Of a DNA stretch of 48,920 nucleotides, positions 1 through 6,248 are shown in pieces. Position 1 is the stretch's first letter. Each line of letters opens with the position of its first letter. Below the pieces are notes generated by a model that worked only from the letters and a program-made list of their open reading frames with translations, was not told the DNA's origin and searched no databases. The stretch is from a virus. Position numbers and translations under genes: made by a program. The stretch covers positions 1-48,920 of IMG/VR virus record IMGVR_UViG_3300036791_001712; one strand, written 5' to 3'.

Positions 1-202
1 CCTCTTCTGCGATCCCATCGCGCCGACAGAGAAAGGCTTCCACTAACTCGTGGATCCCGACCGCTAACTCGCTTTGCGGGGACAGCCCGTCAACTACAGA
101 AACTGTTATACTATCCCCAGCCAGTAACCAGTCCCCCGCTTGATCGTTGCGGACTTTCTCCCTGTCCCAGCGCTCAAGCCGCGCTATAGTCCTAGGTATC
201 AT
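1..202 (-). CDS. Conserved phage hypothetical protein, N-terminal part (gene split by contig ends)
   Basis: This is the 5' part of a gene broken by the linear cut of the contig. The ATG is at 202-200, just after the preceding small membrane gene. Joined through the 99-bp overlap to the piece at the right edge, it gives a 131-residue protein beginning MIPRTIARLERWDREKV. The central IHELVEAFLCRR segment and the downstream GDDERSPYFAQHQ segment resemble a hypothetical protein common beside phage terminases (recalled similarity, not searched). The function is unknown. HELVE is not a complete zinc-peptidase motif, so no enzyme call is made. It sits between TerS and TerL in the late operon. Bases 1-8 differ from the right-edge copy at two third-codon positions. 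Confidence 0.7.
   Translation of the reverse strand, partial: MIPRTIARLERWDREKVRNDQAGDWLLAGDSITVSVVDGLSPQSELAVGIHELVEAFLCRRDGIAEE
9..107 (+). repeat. Terminal direct repeat, left copy (99 bp)
   Basis: Identical over 99 bases to 48822-48920. The repeat lies inside a gene that becomes intact when the ends are joined, so it reflects a circular or circularly permuted molecule rather than a true phage end. The flanking eight bases (1-8 against 48814-48821) match at six positions. Confidence 0.97.
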
Positions 203-205
203 AAC

Positions 206-301
206 CTAACAAGCGAAGCGCAGACATAAAACAATAAATGCGGTTACTCCACAAAATAACAGAAGCAACGGAAACCACCAAAATGCCCAGTCAGTTTTCA
301 C
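206..301 (-). CDS. Small single-helix membrane protein (31 aa)
   Basis: A GTG codon directly follows the TAG of the small terminase gene and opens a 31-codon frame. After a short KTDWAFWW start, the protein is one hydrophobic stretch (FPLLLLFCGVTAFIVLCL) ending RFAC. This fits a single transmembrane helix. The stop lies 3 nt before the ATG of the next gene, so it is packed as an operon member. There is no recognisable family. The GTG start and weak ribosome site make the call moderate; a role in membrane permeabilisation is possible but not shown. Confidence 0.5.
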   Translation of the reverse strand: MKTDWAFWWFPLLLLFCGVTAFIVLCLRFAC

Positions 302-802
302 CTAAGTCTCTATAACCTTTCCTTCTACTACCTTGGCGTCTTCTACTTCCTTAGCATCAATCCTTACCTCCTGCGTCCCAATTAAAATCCCGCCTTCTAT
401 TAACCCACTCTGCTCTTCTACCGGCCATAAGGTACTGTAAACAGAAGCCACATCCCTTACCTTGCGCGCTATCTCAAGAGGTTTGCCATGCTCCGCCGCT
501 TTAGCACTGGCTTTCTCAGTGTACTTCGCCAGATTAAGTGTAGAAGCTTCCTTACTCTTCTCAAAGGCTTCTTTAAGTAAGTCCCCAGCATCCAATCCCA
601 CCGGCTCATTACTCTTGACTCCTACCTTCGCCCGTTTCCACTGATACTTAAACGCCCACGCACTCACTGTCCCAAAAGGTAGTCCACTCATCCGGGTAGC
701 TTCCCGTACCCCGTAAACTGTCACCAGCGCCTTAATAGCACTCTTGTCCGCCATCCTACCAGGCCGCCCACCTTTGTTCTTTCCTCTGTCCAGCAATCCC
801 AT
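302..802 (-). CDS. Putative terminase small subunit
   Basis: This 166-aa protein probably recognises the packaging site and hands DNA to the large terminase. The N-terminal 50 residues are basic and contain a helix-turn-helix-like segment (AIKALVTVYGVREATRMSG then VSAWAFKYQWKRAK), as in many TerS and transposase-type DNA-binding domains. The middle is helical and charged, suiting oligomerisation, and the tail is acidic. It is the first gene of the late block and lies two small genes upstream of TerL across the contig ends, which is the usual TerS position. The call rests on fold-like pattern and context, not on a strong motif. Another HTH DNA-binding protein is the alternative. Confidence 0.6.
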   Translation of the reverse strand: MGLLDRGKNKGGRPGRMADKSAIKALVTVYGVREATRMSGLPFGTVSAWAFKYQWKRAKVGVKSNEPVGLDAGDLLKEAFEKSKEASTLNLAKYTEKASAKAAEHGKPLEIARKVRDVASVYSTLWPVEEQSGLIEGGILIGTQEVRIDAKEVEDAKVVEGKVIET

Positions 803-1295
803 AGCACGCTAATGAATCCTTTCCCTTTACTACCTTTGGTTTCTTTATGCAAATTTTTCCGCAAAAAGAACCCCCCTTTTCGCTCCTAAGTAGAACTGTC
901 TGAGTAACTTGCCACCCCTACCCCCCCGCTGCGATAAAAAAGCATTCCTTCCCTGCCGGGGTTGGTGCTGCCACCCTCGCTGGATGGCCGCTTAAAGCAT
1001 GCTACTTGCCCGCAGGGCGCGTTCTTCGCTGCGAGGTAGTGTGGGGACAGCTGCGAAAGACTGCGACGCGATAGGCAGTCAAGCTAGGAAATTGATCTTG
1101 AAAGCGCAGGAAACAAGAACCGTGCCAACATGGCGGAAAGTTCGGAAATTCCTGAAGGAAAAGATACGAATGCGGTCTTGATTTTGTGATGGATGTCTGA
1201 TGAATAGAAAGCGGCCAACCTCCCAAGCTGGGCAAGTTGGCCGCGTCTTTATCTATCTCTGCGGATGTTGTATCTTAGTTTACTTCAATTCACCT
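803..1295. other. Non-coding stretch between the VWA gene and TerS
   Basis: No convincing gene is seen in these 493 bases. A hairpin terminator lies at 1211-1244. A 60-codon plus-strand frame (999-1181) and a 77-codon minus-strand frame (1002-1235) lack ribosome sites and family resemblance, and the latter runs through the hairpin. The late-operon promoter and the packaging site are expected here because TerS begins just to the left. No good TTGACA/TATAAT pair was found on the minus strand, so late transcription may use a different signal. An AGCATGCT palindrome is at 997-1004, and C7 and A6 runs occur around 920-945. Confidence 0.4.
1211..1244. terminator. Hairpin terminator after the VWA gene
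   Basis: Perfect 9-bp arms GCGGCCAAC (1211-1219) and GTTGGCCGC (1236-1244) enclose a loop that can form a second small stem (CCC/GGG). On the minus strand the stem is followed by TTTCTATT, about 50 nt after the VWA stop, as expected for an intrinsic terminator. On the plus strand it is followed by GTCTTTAT, so it could act both ways. Confidence 0.65.
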
Positions 1296-2624
1296 TTAGC
1301 TGCCGAAGGTTTCGAATGCGGAGTCGAGAGAATGTTCGACTGAAAGTTCCCCGCGAGCGGTGGCACGTTCGACTAGCGCGTGAGCTATTTCCTCACTCCC
1401 CAATGTGCCGCCGCAGAAGGCCAGGTCACTCACTAGCGTCCACGGACGCGGCTGGCGAAACATCCAGCGCAGCGCGGGAAGGTCAACGGCATTTCCGCCC
1501 ATCATTGTCAGTGGTGGCAGTTTATCCGCGAAGCGCTTGCCCGCCAGCGCGTAAACGCAGAGTTTGCCTTTGCCTGTTCCGTCGTGGCCGGAGTAATAAG
1601 CCACTGTAGCGGTAGGGATTGTTTCGCACAGTGCGAGAAGTCGCTCAGCGGACACGCCCATTGAACCGGAGGCGTCGATTAAGACTGTTCCGCCCGGCTT
1701 TTGGCGGACACGGCGGGCGAAGAGGCCATCGGCGCAGCGGTTCACAATCGCGTTCACGAAGCGATGCGCGTTAATAATTACGCCATTTGGCGCGTATCGG
1801 CGGCTAATTGACTTTTCCCGGCAGCAAAAGACCGACTTTGGCCGCAGATCAATTATCGCCATATGGCCATCGGCAGCCTTTCCCTCTTCGGGCGGGAGAA
1901 GGTTCGGTTCACCCTCGCCTCGCTCTCTTTCTTCGGAGTCGCCATCTTCAGGCTCCGGCTCTTCCATGAGCGCAACTAGCATGCTAATCGCGCGCGCACG
2001 AGTCCGGCGCGACTTGGCCAGAGCGATCACCTTTTGAATCGCATCAAACATCCGCTCCCCGATTGCTTTGCGCGTAGCCATTGCACCTTTGAACACGCTC
2101 TGCCCACCCTCTGCGTCGTAATGAGCGAGCATCGCGGTCGAACGCAGCGCGCAAAGCAAGTTGCTGTTACGCAGCGCGACACTGTCGGCCACCTTGCCAG
2201 AGCGAACCAATCGCCCTTTAGCGGCCAACGTGCGAACGTCCGTCATGGCAACCGCGCAGTGGGCGCGTTTGTAAGCGCGCAGTCCCTTTATCCCCCGTGG
2301 CAGCGGAGAAGTCTCCACATTGACGTCATCGACTATCTGCGAAGCGATGGCTTCGTTCCCGGTCATCGGCTTACGGCGCGCGGGTTTGTGGCGCGTCGCG
2401 TGTCTTGTCTCATGGCCGCGCACCGAGATTCCGAATGCGTCGTCCCCACTTGGCGCGCCGATTTTAACTACCGCGCCCCCCTTGGGCGCGTACTCGGTAA
2501 AGCCGCCAATTGCCGCCTGATTCTGTTTGGCCTTGCTGAGGGTGATTTGCGCTTGGCAAAGCTTGCCACCGGGCACGCTGCCGCGAATACCCGCCCGCAC
2601 TGTTCCCTTATGAGGTTTCTTCAT
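1296..2624 (-). CDS. VWA-domain (CobT-like) protein
   Basis: This 442-aa protein partners the MoxR ATPase just upstream (2 nt gap). A von Willebrand A domain in the C-terminal third carries the metal-ion-dependent adhesion motif DASGSMG at about residue 315, followed by a helical segment and the SDLAFCGG region. The N-terminal half is basic and helix-rich, with an acidic EPEPEDGDSEERERGEGE linker before the VWA domain, as in CobT-type proteins. In known MoxR-VWA pairs (CobS/CobT, RavA/ViaA, NorQ/NorD) the VWA protein binds the AAA+ ring and links it to a client such as a metal-dependent enzyme. The client here is unknown. The gene ends about 50 nt before a terminator, so the pair forms its own short operon, distinct from the late genes. 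Confidence 0.8.
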   Translation of the reverse strand: MKKPHKGTVRAGIRGSVPGGKLCQAQITLSKAKQNQAAIGGFTEYAPKGGAVVKIGAPSGDDAFGISVRGHETRHATRHKPARRKPMTGNEAIASQIVDDVNVETSPLPRGIKGLRAYKRAHCAVAMTDVRTLAAKGRLVRSGKVADSVALRNSNLLCALRSTAMLAHYDAEGGQSVFKGAMATRKAIGERMFDAIQKVIALAKSRRTRARAISMLVALMEEPEPEDGDSEERERGEGEPNLLPPEEGKAADGHMAIIDLRPKSVFCCREKSISRRYAPNGVIINAHRFVNAIVNRCADGLFARRVRQKPGGTVLIDASGSMGVSAERLLALCETIPTATVAYYSGHDGTGKGKLCVYALAGKRFADKLPPLTMMGGNAVDLPALRWMFRQPRPWTLVSDLAFCGGTLGSEEIAHALVERATARGELSVEHSLDSAFETFGS

Positions 2625-2625
2625 A

Positions 2626-3366
2626 TTAGCTCGCCCTCAGATTGTTCCGTGCCGCGTCGATAAGCGCCATCAGAACGGTTTTGCCTTGCCCCTCGCCAAA
2701 GACTAGCTCAGCGGCCAACTCATCCGCCACACCCTGAGCGCGCAGACCCTCAAACGCTATAAAGCGCCGTGGGGATTGCGCGGGAATCCACTGATCGTTG
2801 TCCGGCTCGTTCATCATTTTATTGAGCAAATAAGCGGCGCTCTCATTGGAGAGGCGCTTGAGAATGCCCGGATGAGGCACCTTGCACTTTAGGACGATGT
2901 CGAAGCGATCCCGCACCGCTTCCTTGAGTTGGTCAGGACTGCCGTTCATTGTGGCAATCACGCGGAATCCACCCGCCGGAGTAATACACTCCCCATTATC
3001 CAAGTTGAAGCGACAGACCGATTCATCATCTAGAATCGCTTGCAAAGTCGAATCCAGTTCAGCCCCCGCTTCATGGATTTCATCCAGAACAAGGGGACTC
3101 CCCGCGATCGCTGCGCGAGTCGCCGGAGCGTTCGCCCAGTAGGTTGACCCGTCCTTGAGTAGGAACTTGCCAAGCAGCGCGTCAGGGAATTGGCCTTGCG
3201 TTAGTGTGATTCGCTCGCTCTGCTCAGAGAGAGAAAGCGCGTAGGTTGTTTTGCCCGTCCCCGGCGGGCCGTGCAAAAGAACACGGCGCGGCGGATTAGG
3301 AAGCTTGCTGAGCATCTCTAAGATCTCAGCCCATTGTTTGAGACTGACTTTTGTTGTTGTATCCAC
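2626..3366 (-). CDS. MoxR-family AAA+ ATPase
   Basis: This 246-aa AAA+ module probably forms a ring that hydrolyses ATP to remodel a client with the adjacent VWA protein. Walker A GPPGTGKT is at residues 33-40, Walker B LVLDE at 92-96 followed by IHEA, sensor-1 ATMNGSP at about 138-144, and an arginine-finger candidate in VRDRFD at about 151-156. It is shorter than typical MoxR proteins, with a compact lid. The start is GTG at 3366. This lies only 6 nt after the predicted -10 of the leftward promoter and has no Shine-Dalgarno sequence, so translation may be leaderless. It is the first gene left of the divergent control region. Confidence 0.88.
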   Translation of the reverse strand: MDTTTKVSLKQWAEILEMLSKLPNPPRRVLLHGPPGTGKTTYALSLSEQSERITLTQGQFPDALLGKFLLKDGSTYWANAPATRAAIAGSPLVLDEIHEAGAELDSTLQAILDDESVCRFNLDNGECITPAGGFRVIATMNGSPDQLKEAVRDRFDIVLKCKVPHPGILKRLSNESAAYLLNKMMNEPDNDQWIPAQSPRRFIAFEGLRAQGVADELAAELVFGEGQGKTVLMALIDAARNNLRAS

Positions 3367-3372
3367 GCCGGG

Positions 3373-3401
3373 AGCTTAAACGGGAACGGTTCCCGTGTCA
3401 A
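3373..3401 (-). promoter_or_regulatory. Leftward promoter with a perfect palindrome as spacer
   Basis: On the minus strand, a perfect -35 TTGACA (3401-3396) is followed by a 17-bp spacer and TAAGCT (3378-3373). The first 15 bp of the spacer are the palindrome CGGGAAC-C-GTTCCCG, a likely operator where a dimeric protein would block RNA polymerase. The GTG of the MoxR gene begins 6 nt downstream, at the expected transcription start. Confidence 0.7.
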
Positions 3402-3423
3402 TGGCAGAACCTCTCTAAAAGTG

Positions 3424-3472
3424 AAAATAAATGAAAATAAACATTGACCTTTCCTAGCAGCTTGGCATGGTA
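3424..3472 (+). promoter_or_regulatory. Rightward early promoter 1 with A-rich upstream element and operator
   Basis: The order is AAAATAAATGAAAATA (3424-3439), 4 nt, TTGACC (3444-3449), 17-bp spacer, then ATGGTA (3467-3472) or TGGTAT one base on. The spacer contains CCTAGCAGCTTGG, a near-match to the operator-like palindrome in promoter 2. The A-rich block is identical in sequence and spacing to that of promoter 2 and resembles an UP element. Confidence 0.65.
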
Positions 3473-3510
3473 TTAGCTTACATGTCACAGTGTGACGACA
3501 TGTAAGCTAA
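3473..3510. repeat. 38-bp inverted repeat ending on a start codon
   Basis: Perfect 14-bp arms, TTAGCTTACATGTC (3473-3486) and GACATGTAAGCTAA (3497-3510), flank a 10-bp spacer. The centre also forms the nested palindrome GTCACAGTGTGAC. The right arm's last base is the A of the ATG of the first rightward gene. It sits just after promoter 1, so it may be a strong operator, an RNA hairpin hiding the start codon, or an origin-type site. Confidence 0.85.
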
Positions 3511-3845
3511 TGACAACACGCAGCGACAAAGTTACCCGCTCCCAAATTTCCGCCGTCATGGCCGAACTCGGTCGCCGCAATGCCGGAGGCCGAAAGACGC
3601 TCACCCGCGCCGGACACTTTCAACGCATCCAAGCAGCCCGCGCCAGCGTCGCCGCCCGCGCCGCCCGAACGGGACGCCCGGATCCCCGGACATCCCCCGC
3701 ACCCCGCCGCGCCCCCGGAACCAGGGGGCTGGGGCTGGGGCTGGGGCAAGCCCAATCCAGCAACAAGCCGCTGACCGGGGGAAAGGGAAAAGCAACGGGC
3801 AAGCCCAATCCAACAACAGCACATCACCGGGACAACGGAAAATAG
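3510..3845 (+). CDS. Small basic protein with GGR motif and low-complexity tail
   Basis: This is the first rightward gene, 111 aa. The N-terminal half (SAVMAELGRRNAGGRKTLTR, then FQRIQAARASVAAR) follows a pattern seen in many small bacterial and phage proteins: helix, G-[RK]-x-GGR, helix. The second half is rich in Pro, Gly, Arg and Lys and looks disordered. The ATG at 3510 is preferred over an in-frame GTG at 3492 because the inverted repeat would otherwise be coding. No Shine-Dalgarno is visible. The next gene has a related motif, so the two may be diverged paralogues. The function is unknown; an early nucleic-acid-binding role is plausible from charge and position. Confidence 0.55.
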   Translation: MTTRSDKVTRSQISAVMAELGRRNAGGRKTLTRAGHFQRIQAARASVAARAARTGRPDPRTSPAPRRAPGTRGLGLGLGQAQSSNKPLTGGKGKATGKPNPTTAHHRDNGK

Positions 3846-3853
3846 CTCTTTTT

Positions 3854-4015
3854 ATGGCAACACAACGAAGTGACGAAACAATCCGCAAATTCCTGCGTGA
3901 GATCGGACGCAAAGGCGGACGCAAAAGCGCCCAGCACCCCAACCGGCCACAGCTTAACCGCGAAGCCGCCGTTAAACGTTGGCGCAAGGTAATTCCCCCC
4001 ATCAAAAAAGTTTAG
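3854..4015 (+). CDS. Small basic GGR/KGG-motif protein (53 aa)
   Basis: It encodes 53 residues with the core FLREIGRKGGRKSAQHPN followed by an REAAVKRWRK helix. The pattern (helix, IGxKGGxKS, polar linker, EAAxxRW) is recurrent in small hypothetical proteins of environmental bacteria and their phages; no function is established to my knowledge. It lies 8 nt after the preceding gene and shares its GGRK core. It is strongly basic and may bind nucleic acid. The A-rich upstream element of promoter 2 begins 2 nt after its stop. Confidence 0.65.
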   Translation: MATQRSDETIRKFLREIGRKGGRKSAQHPNRPQLNREAAVKRWRKVIPPIKKV

Positions 4016-4016
4016 A

Positions 4017-4065
4017 AAAATAAATGAAAATAGTTCTTTACAAATACCAAGCAGCTTGGTAATTT
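4017..4065 (+). promoter_or_regulatory. Rightward early promoter 2 with best operator copy
   Basis: AAAATAAATGAAAATA (4017-4032) is followed by 4 nt, TTTACA (4037-4042), a 17-bp spacer and TAATTT (4060-4065). The palindrome TACCAAG-CAG-CTTGGTA (7-bp arms) fills the distal spacer and reaches into the -10. The upstream element is identical to that of promoter 1. Transcription would begin near 4072, 18 nt before the next ATG. Confidence 0.7.
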
Positions 4066-4089
4066 ACCTAAACAAGAAAGAATCACCAC

Positions 4090-4311
4090 ATGATGACAAA
4101 GAAACACTTCATCAAACTGGCCGATGCGATCCGCTCGGCAAAACCGCAGTGGAAAGCTAACGGGGACGATGTCCCTGCCTTAATGCAATGGGAACATCAA
4201 GTCCGAATACTGGCCGACTTCTGTTTCGATCAGAACTCACGCTTCAATCGCACACGCTGGATTCTGTATGTGAACGGCGAATGCGGCCCGAACGGGGGGA
4301 AACTGAAATGA
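4090..4311 (+). CDS. Conserved small phage protein (73 aa)
   Basis: A short protein with HFIKLADAIR near the start, an aromatic/tryptophan-rich middle (ILADFCFDQNSRFNRTRW) and the ending NGECGPNGG. This 'FxxLAxxI...ADFCxxxNxxFxxxRW...GxCGPNGG' layout recurs in small early phage proteins (recalled, not searched), whose function is unknown. Its ATG follows AAGAAAG, a plausible ribosome site, and its stop overlaps the next start (ATGA), showing translational coupling. Confidence 0.7.
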   Translation: MMTKKHFIKLADAIRSAKPQWKANGDDVPALMQWEHQVRILADFCFDQNSRFNRTRWILYVNGECGPNGGKLK

Positions 4312-4799
4312 CCACTCTCACCAAAAACCGAATTTTAGAGAAAGGCGACCAGTTCTTTAACGGAACAGGCTGGGTGCCGATTCCAACAACTGACTTTGGC
4401 CTCCAAGTCGCATTTGCCAAATACAAGGAAATACGACGCCCTTCTGAAACGGTAAAAGATTTGCCCGCGCAGCGAACCGCCGAGGATGCAATTCACGGAG
4501 AACTGGAAGCGCCAGTCGATGCGGGTAATACCACCGCTACCACCACCACTACGTCTATTGACTCAGACGAAGCGGCAGGTTTGGACATTAAATTTCCCAA
4601 AACGAAGTTTCAGCCCGTCTGGATGGGACGTAACGGTTGCTTTAACGGTTATGCGTTATCCTGCATCCAAGTCAAGCCCGACAAAATCCTGCTTCAACCC
4701 GTCGGGAAACGAGGGGTAGGCAATTGCATGATCGAATTTCCCAAAGCCATCATCCCTCAACTGGTTGACTGGCTACTACAACAAGAACTGGAAAAATAG
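4308..4799 (+). CDS. Hypothetical early protein with Thr-rich linker
   Basis: This 163-aa protein starts at the ATG overlapping the previous TGA. An in-frame upstream ATG at 4188 is rejected because it would overlap the previous gene by over 100 nt. There are two apparent domains: an N-terminal part (FNGTGWVPIPTTDFG) and a C-terminal part (FPKTKFQPVWMGRNGCFNGY through PQLVDWLLQQ), joined by an acidic stretch and a TTATTTTTS tract encoded by ACC/ACT repeats. No known family was recognised. Confidence 0.7.
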   Translation: MTTLTKNRILEKGDQFFNGTGWVPIPTTDFGLQVAFAKYKEIRRPSETVKDLPAQRTAEDAIHGELEAPVDAGNTTATTTTTSIDSDEAAGLDIKFPKTKFQPVWMGRNGCFNGYALSCIQVKPDKILLQPVGKRGVGNCMIEFPKAIIPQLVDWLLQQELEK

Positions 4800-4810
4800 A
4801 AAGAACCCAA

Positions 4811-5098
4811 ATGACAAAAATCACCAAACCAAAACTATCACATGACGAAGAGGCTGACCGAGCACAAACCGAGAGGATCAAGGAAAATGCCCAACTCAAA
4901 AAAGAAAACCAGAGGCTAACTAATTACATCAAGGATAGCGCAGCCTATCTGCGATTCGCCTTCGGACGGGGCGACCGGGAAAGCCTGATCCTCTCCACCC
5001 TAGCCCATGACCTGAAAGGTCTAGCCAACAATGAAACCTGCTTTCTGCCACGGGTAGATGGCTACTACAAATGGGAACAGGAGCACAGGAATAAATAA
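4811..5098 (+). CDS. Coiled-coil hypothetical protein (95 aa)
   Basis: Residues about 15-45 are heptad-like and highly charged (ERIKENAQLKKENQRLTNYI), predicting a short coiled coil. The C-terminal part (FGRGDRESLILSTLAHDLKG) is helical. No enzymatic motif is present. It sits 11 nt after the previous gene with AGAAAG upstream, in the same early operon. Dimerisation is likely; the role is unknown. Confidence 0.65.
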   Translation: MTKITKPKLSHDEEADRAQTERIKENAQLKKENQRLTNYIKDSAAYLRFAFGRGDRESLILSTLAHDLKGLANNETCFLPRVDGYYKWEQEHRNK

Positions 5099-5099
5099 T

Positions 5100-5504
5100 A
5101 TGAAAAACCAAACTAAACAAAGTAACACCGAGCTAATAAACTGCCCGCGCTGTCCACGCTGGTTCGCCAGCAAAAACGCTCTTAGCATGCACATAGGCCG
5201 CGTCCATACAGGATCAATCGTGCCGGGGAAAAGACGCAGGCCAATATCACGCGAAGAAAGGATAATCAACAGACGCGAGTATAGCCGCCGCTGGAGACAA
5301 GCGCGTGGCATAACTCCAAACCCGAAAATGTGGCGGAAAGAAAATGATAAAAGAGGAGGCAGAAGGATCAAAACCCGCCGCCATCGTTTCACACCAATCG
5401 TCTTCCCAGATCCAACCAAGCAAACCCAACCTGAGCAAACCCAATCCACCCTCAACTATTGCCCTACCTGCGGCGAACACCTGAGCCAGTGGAAGAAAGA
5501 GTAA
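5100..5504 (+). CDS. C2H2 zinc-finger protein
   Basis: This 134-aa protein has a eukaryotic-type finger: C15-x2-C18-x12-H31-x4-H36, with the hydrophobic core F22 and L28 in the expected places (CPRCPRWFASKNALSMHIGR). A long Arg/Lys-rich segment follows (REERIINRREYSRRWRQARG), then a C-terminal CPTCGEHL knuckle. It is a likely DNA- or RNA-binding regulator acting in early infection. Bacterial C2H2 proteins are best known as Ros/MucR regulators, but the spacing here is closer to the classical finger. The ATG at 5100 is chosen because an earlier in-frame ATG (5058) lies inside the previous gene. Confidence 0.8.
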   Translation: MKNQTKQSNTELINCPRCPRWFASKNALSMHIGRVHTGSIVPGKRRRPISREERIINRREYSRRWRQARGITPNPKMWRKENDKRGGRRIKTRRHRFTPIVFPDPTKQTQPEQTQSTLNYCPTCGEHLSQWKKE

Positions 5505-5510
5505 CCAAAC

Positions 5511-5984
5511 ATGAAACAAAGAAAACAATATCACGGAAAATCCGGGATCAAATCACTAAAAAAGATTCACAAGTATTTCCCCAAAATAACATCGATAGAA
5601 GATGCCAGTAAGCCAGTCGTCGTAGAGGTAACTCCAAATGATGTGGCTACTTCAAATGTCAGAGACCCAGCCATGTGCGCTTTTGCCAAAGCTTGTTACA
5701 ACAAGTTTAACGCAGATGGCGTAATAATTGGACTCTCAACCTCTTACGTCATTATAGGAGAAAGAGCAATCCGCTACCGCAACACCCAAGGACTGATCCG
5801 CGAGATCGTTTCCTTTGACCGAAAAGCCGGATTTGAGGCTGGAACCTATATGATTAGCCCGCATAGTCCTGCCTCGCGGCTGGGACTTTACAAAGGGCGG
5901 GAGACTCATCCCAGAAGCAACGGAAAAGACAGGCGACAATTTAAGCATTTTACCACAAATGTGCGCGTCTTGGGGGTGGACTAA
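5511..5984 (+). CDS. Conserved early phage hypothetical protein (157 aa)
   Basis: The basic N-terminus (KQRKQYHGKSGIKSLKK) is followed by a compact mixed alpha/beta region: AFAKACYNKFNADGVIIG, then STSYVIIGERAIRYRN, IVSFDRKAGFEAG and SPASRLG. This layout recurs in small early-region phage proteins of unknown role (recalled similarity). No catalytic motif is seen. It is 6 nt after the zinc-finger gene and likely co-transcribed. Confidence 0.65.
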   Translation: MKQRKQYHGKSGIKSLKKIHKYFPKITSIEDASKPVVVEVTPNDVATSNVRDPAMCAFAKACYNKFNADGVIIGLSTSYVIIGERAIRYRNTQGLIREIVSFDRKAGFEAGTYMISPHSPASRLGLYKGRETHPRSNGKDRRQFKHFTTNVRVLGVD

Positions 5985-5988
5985 CTAT

Positions 5989-6093
5989 TTGAAAGCATTT
6001 GATACAGCGATCGCCGTGGCCCTTAGCGTGACGGTCGGGATGACGCTCTGGCTTCTCACTCTCGGAATAATCCAATGGGTGGCCAATCATTAA
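5989..6093 (+). CDS. Small membrane protein (34 aa)
   Basis: TTG at 5989 opens a 34-codon frame with one hydrophobic helix (AIAVALSVTVGMTLWLLTLG). The TTG is preceded by GGGGGTGGA about 10 nt upstream, a good ribosome site. Its stop is directly followed by the next ATG. No family is known. Confidence 0.55.
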   Translation: MKAFDTAIAVALSVTVGMTLWLLTLGIIQWVANH

Positions 6094-6213
6094 ATGAACA
6101 ACTACAAAAAGGCGAAACGTGTACTTCGATTCTGGATATACCTCTTAGCCGCAATCGGATTCTTTTCCATCGTCTATTTTCTAGCCAATGTCATTTCCCC
6201 ATTTTGCCCTTGA
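6094..6213 (+). CDS. Small membrane protein (39 aa)
   Basis: The basic start MNNYKKAKRVLRFW leads into one transmembrane helix (IYLLAAIGFFSIVYFLANVI). It abuts the preceding stop (TAAATG). Its TGA overlaps the -35 of the next promoter. The positive-inside rule predicts a cytoplasmic N-terminus. The function is unknown. Confidence 0.6.
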   Translation: MNNYKKAKRVLRFWIYLLAAIGFFSIVYFLANVISPFCP

Positions 6214-6238
6214 CAACAAATACCAACCAGCTTAGCAT
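6210..6238 (+). promoter_or_regulatory. Rightward promoter 3 with degenerate operator
   Basis: TTGACA (6210-6215), a 17-bp spacer, then TAGCAT (6233-6238). The spacer end reads TACCAACCAGCTTAGCA, aligning base for base with the operator of promoter 2 at 12 of 17 positions. The ATG at 6249 is 10 nt after the -10, so the transcript would have almost no leader. Confidence 0.65.
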
Positions 6239-6248
6239 ATTAACACCA

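Noticed and set aside
999-1181. 60-codon plus-strand frame
   Set aside because: Basic low-information sequence with no ribosome site or promoter, on the opposite strand to both neighbours; left as non-coding.
1002-1235. 77-codon minus-strand frame between the VWA gene and TerS
   Set aside because: It begins inside the terminator hairpin and shows no family resemblance or ribosome site.
1300-1340. GGTTTCGAATGC string resembling a tRNA T-arm
   Set aside because: No acceptor or anticodon stem can be formed around it, and it lies in the VWA coding sequence. No tRNA gene was found in the window.
3601-4005. Long minus-strand frame opposite the first two rightward genes
   Set aside because: It is the reverse reading of GC-rich coding sequence, crosses a promoter element and has no ribosome site or natural protein character.
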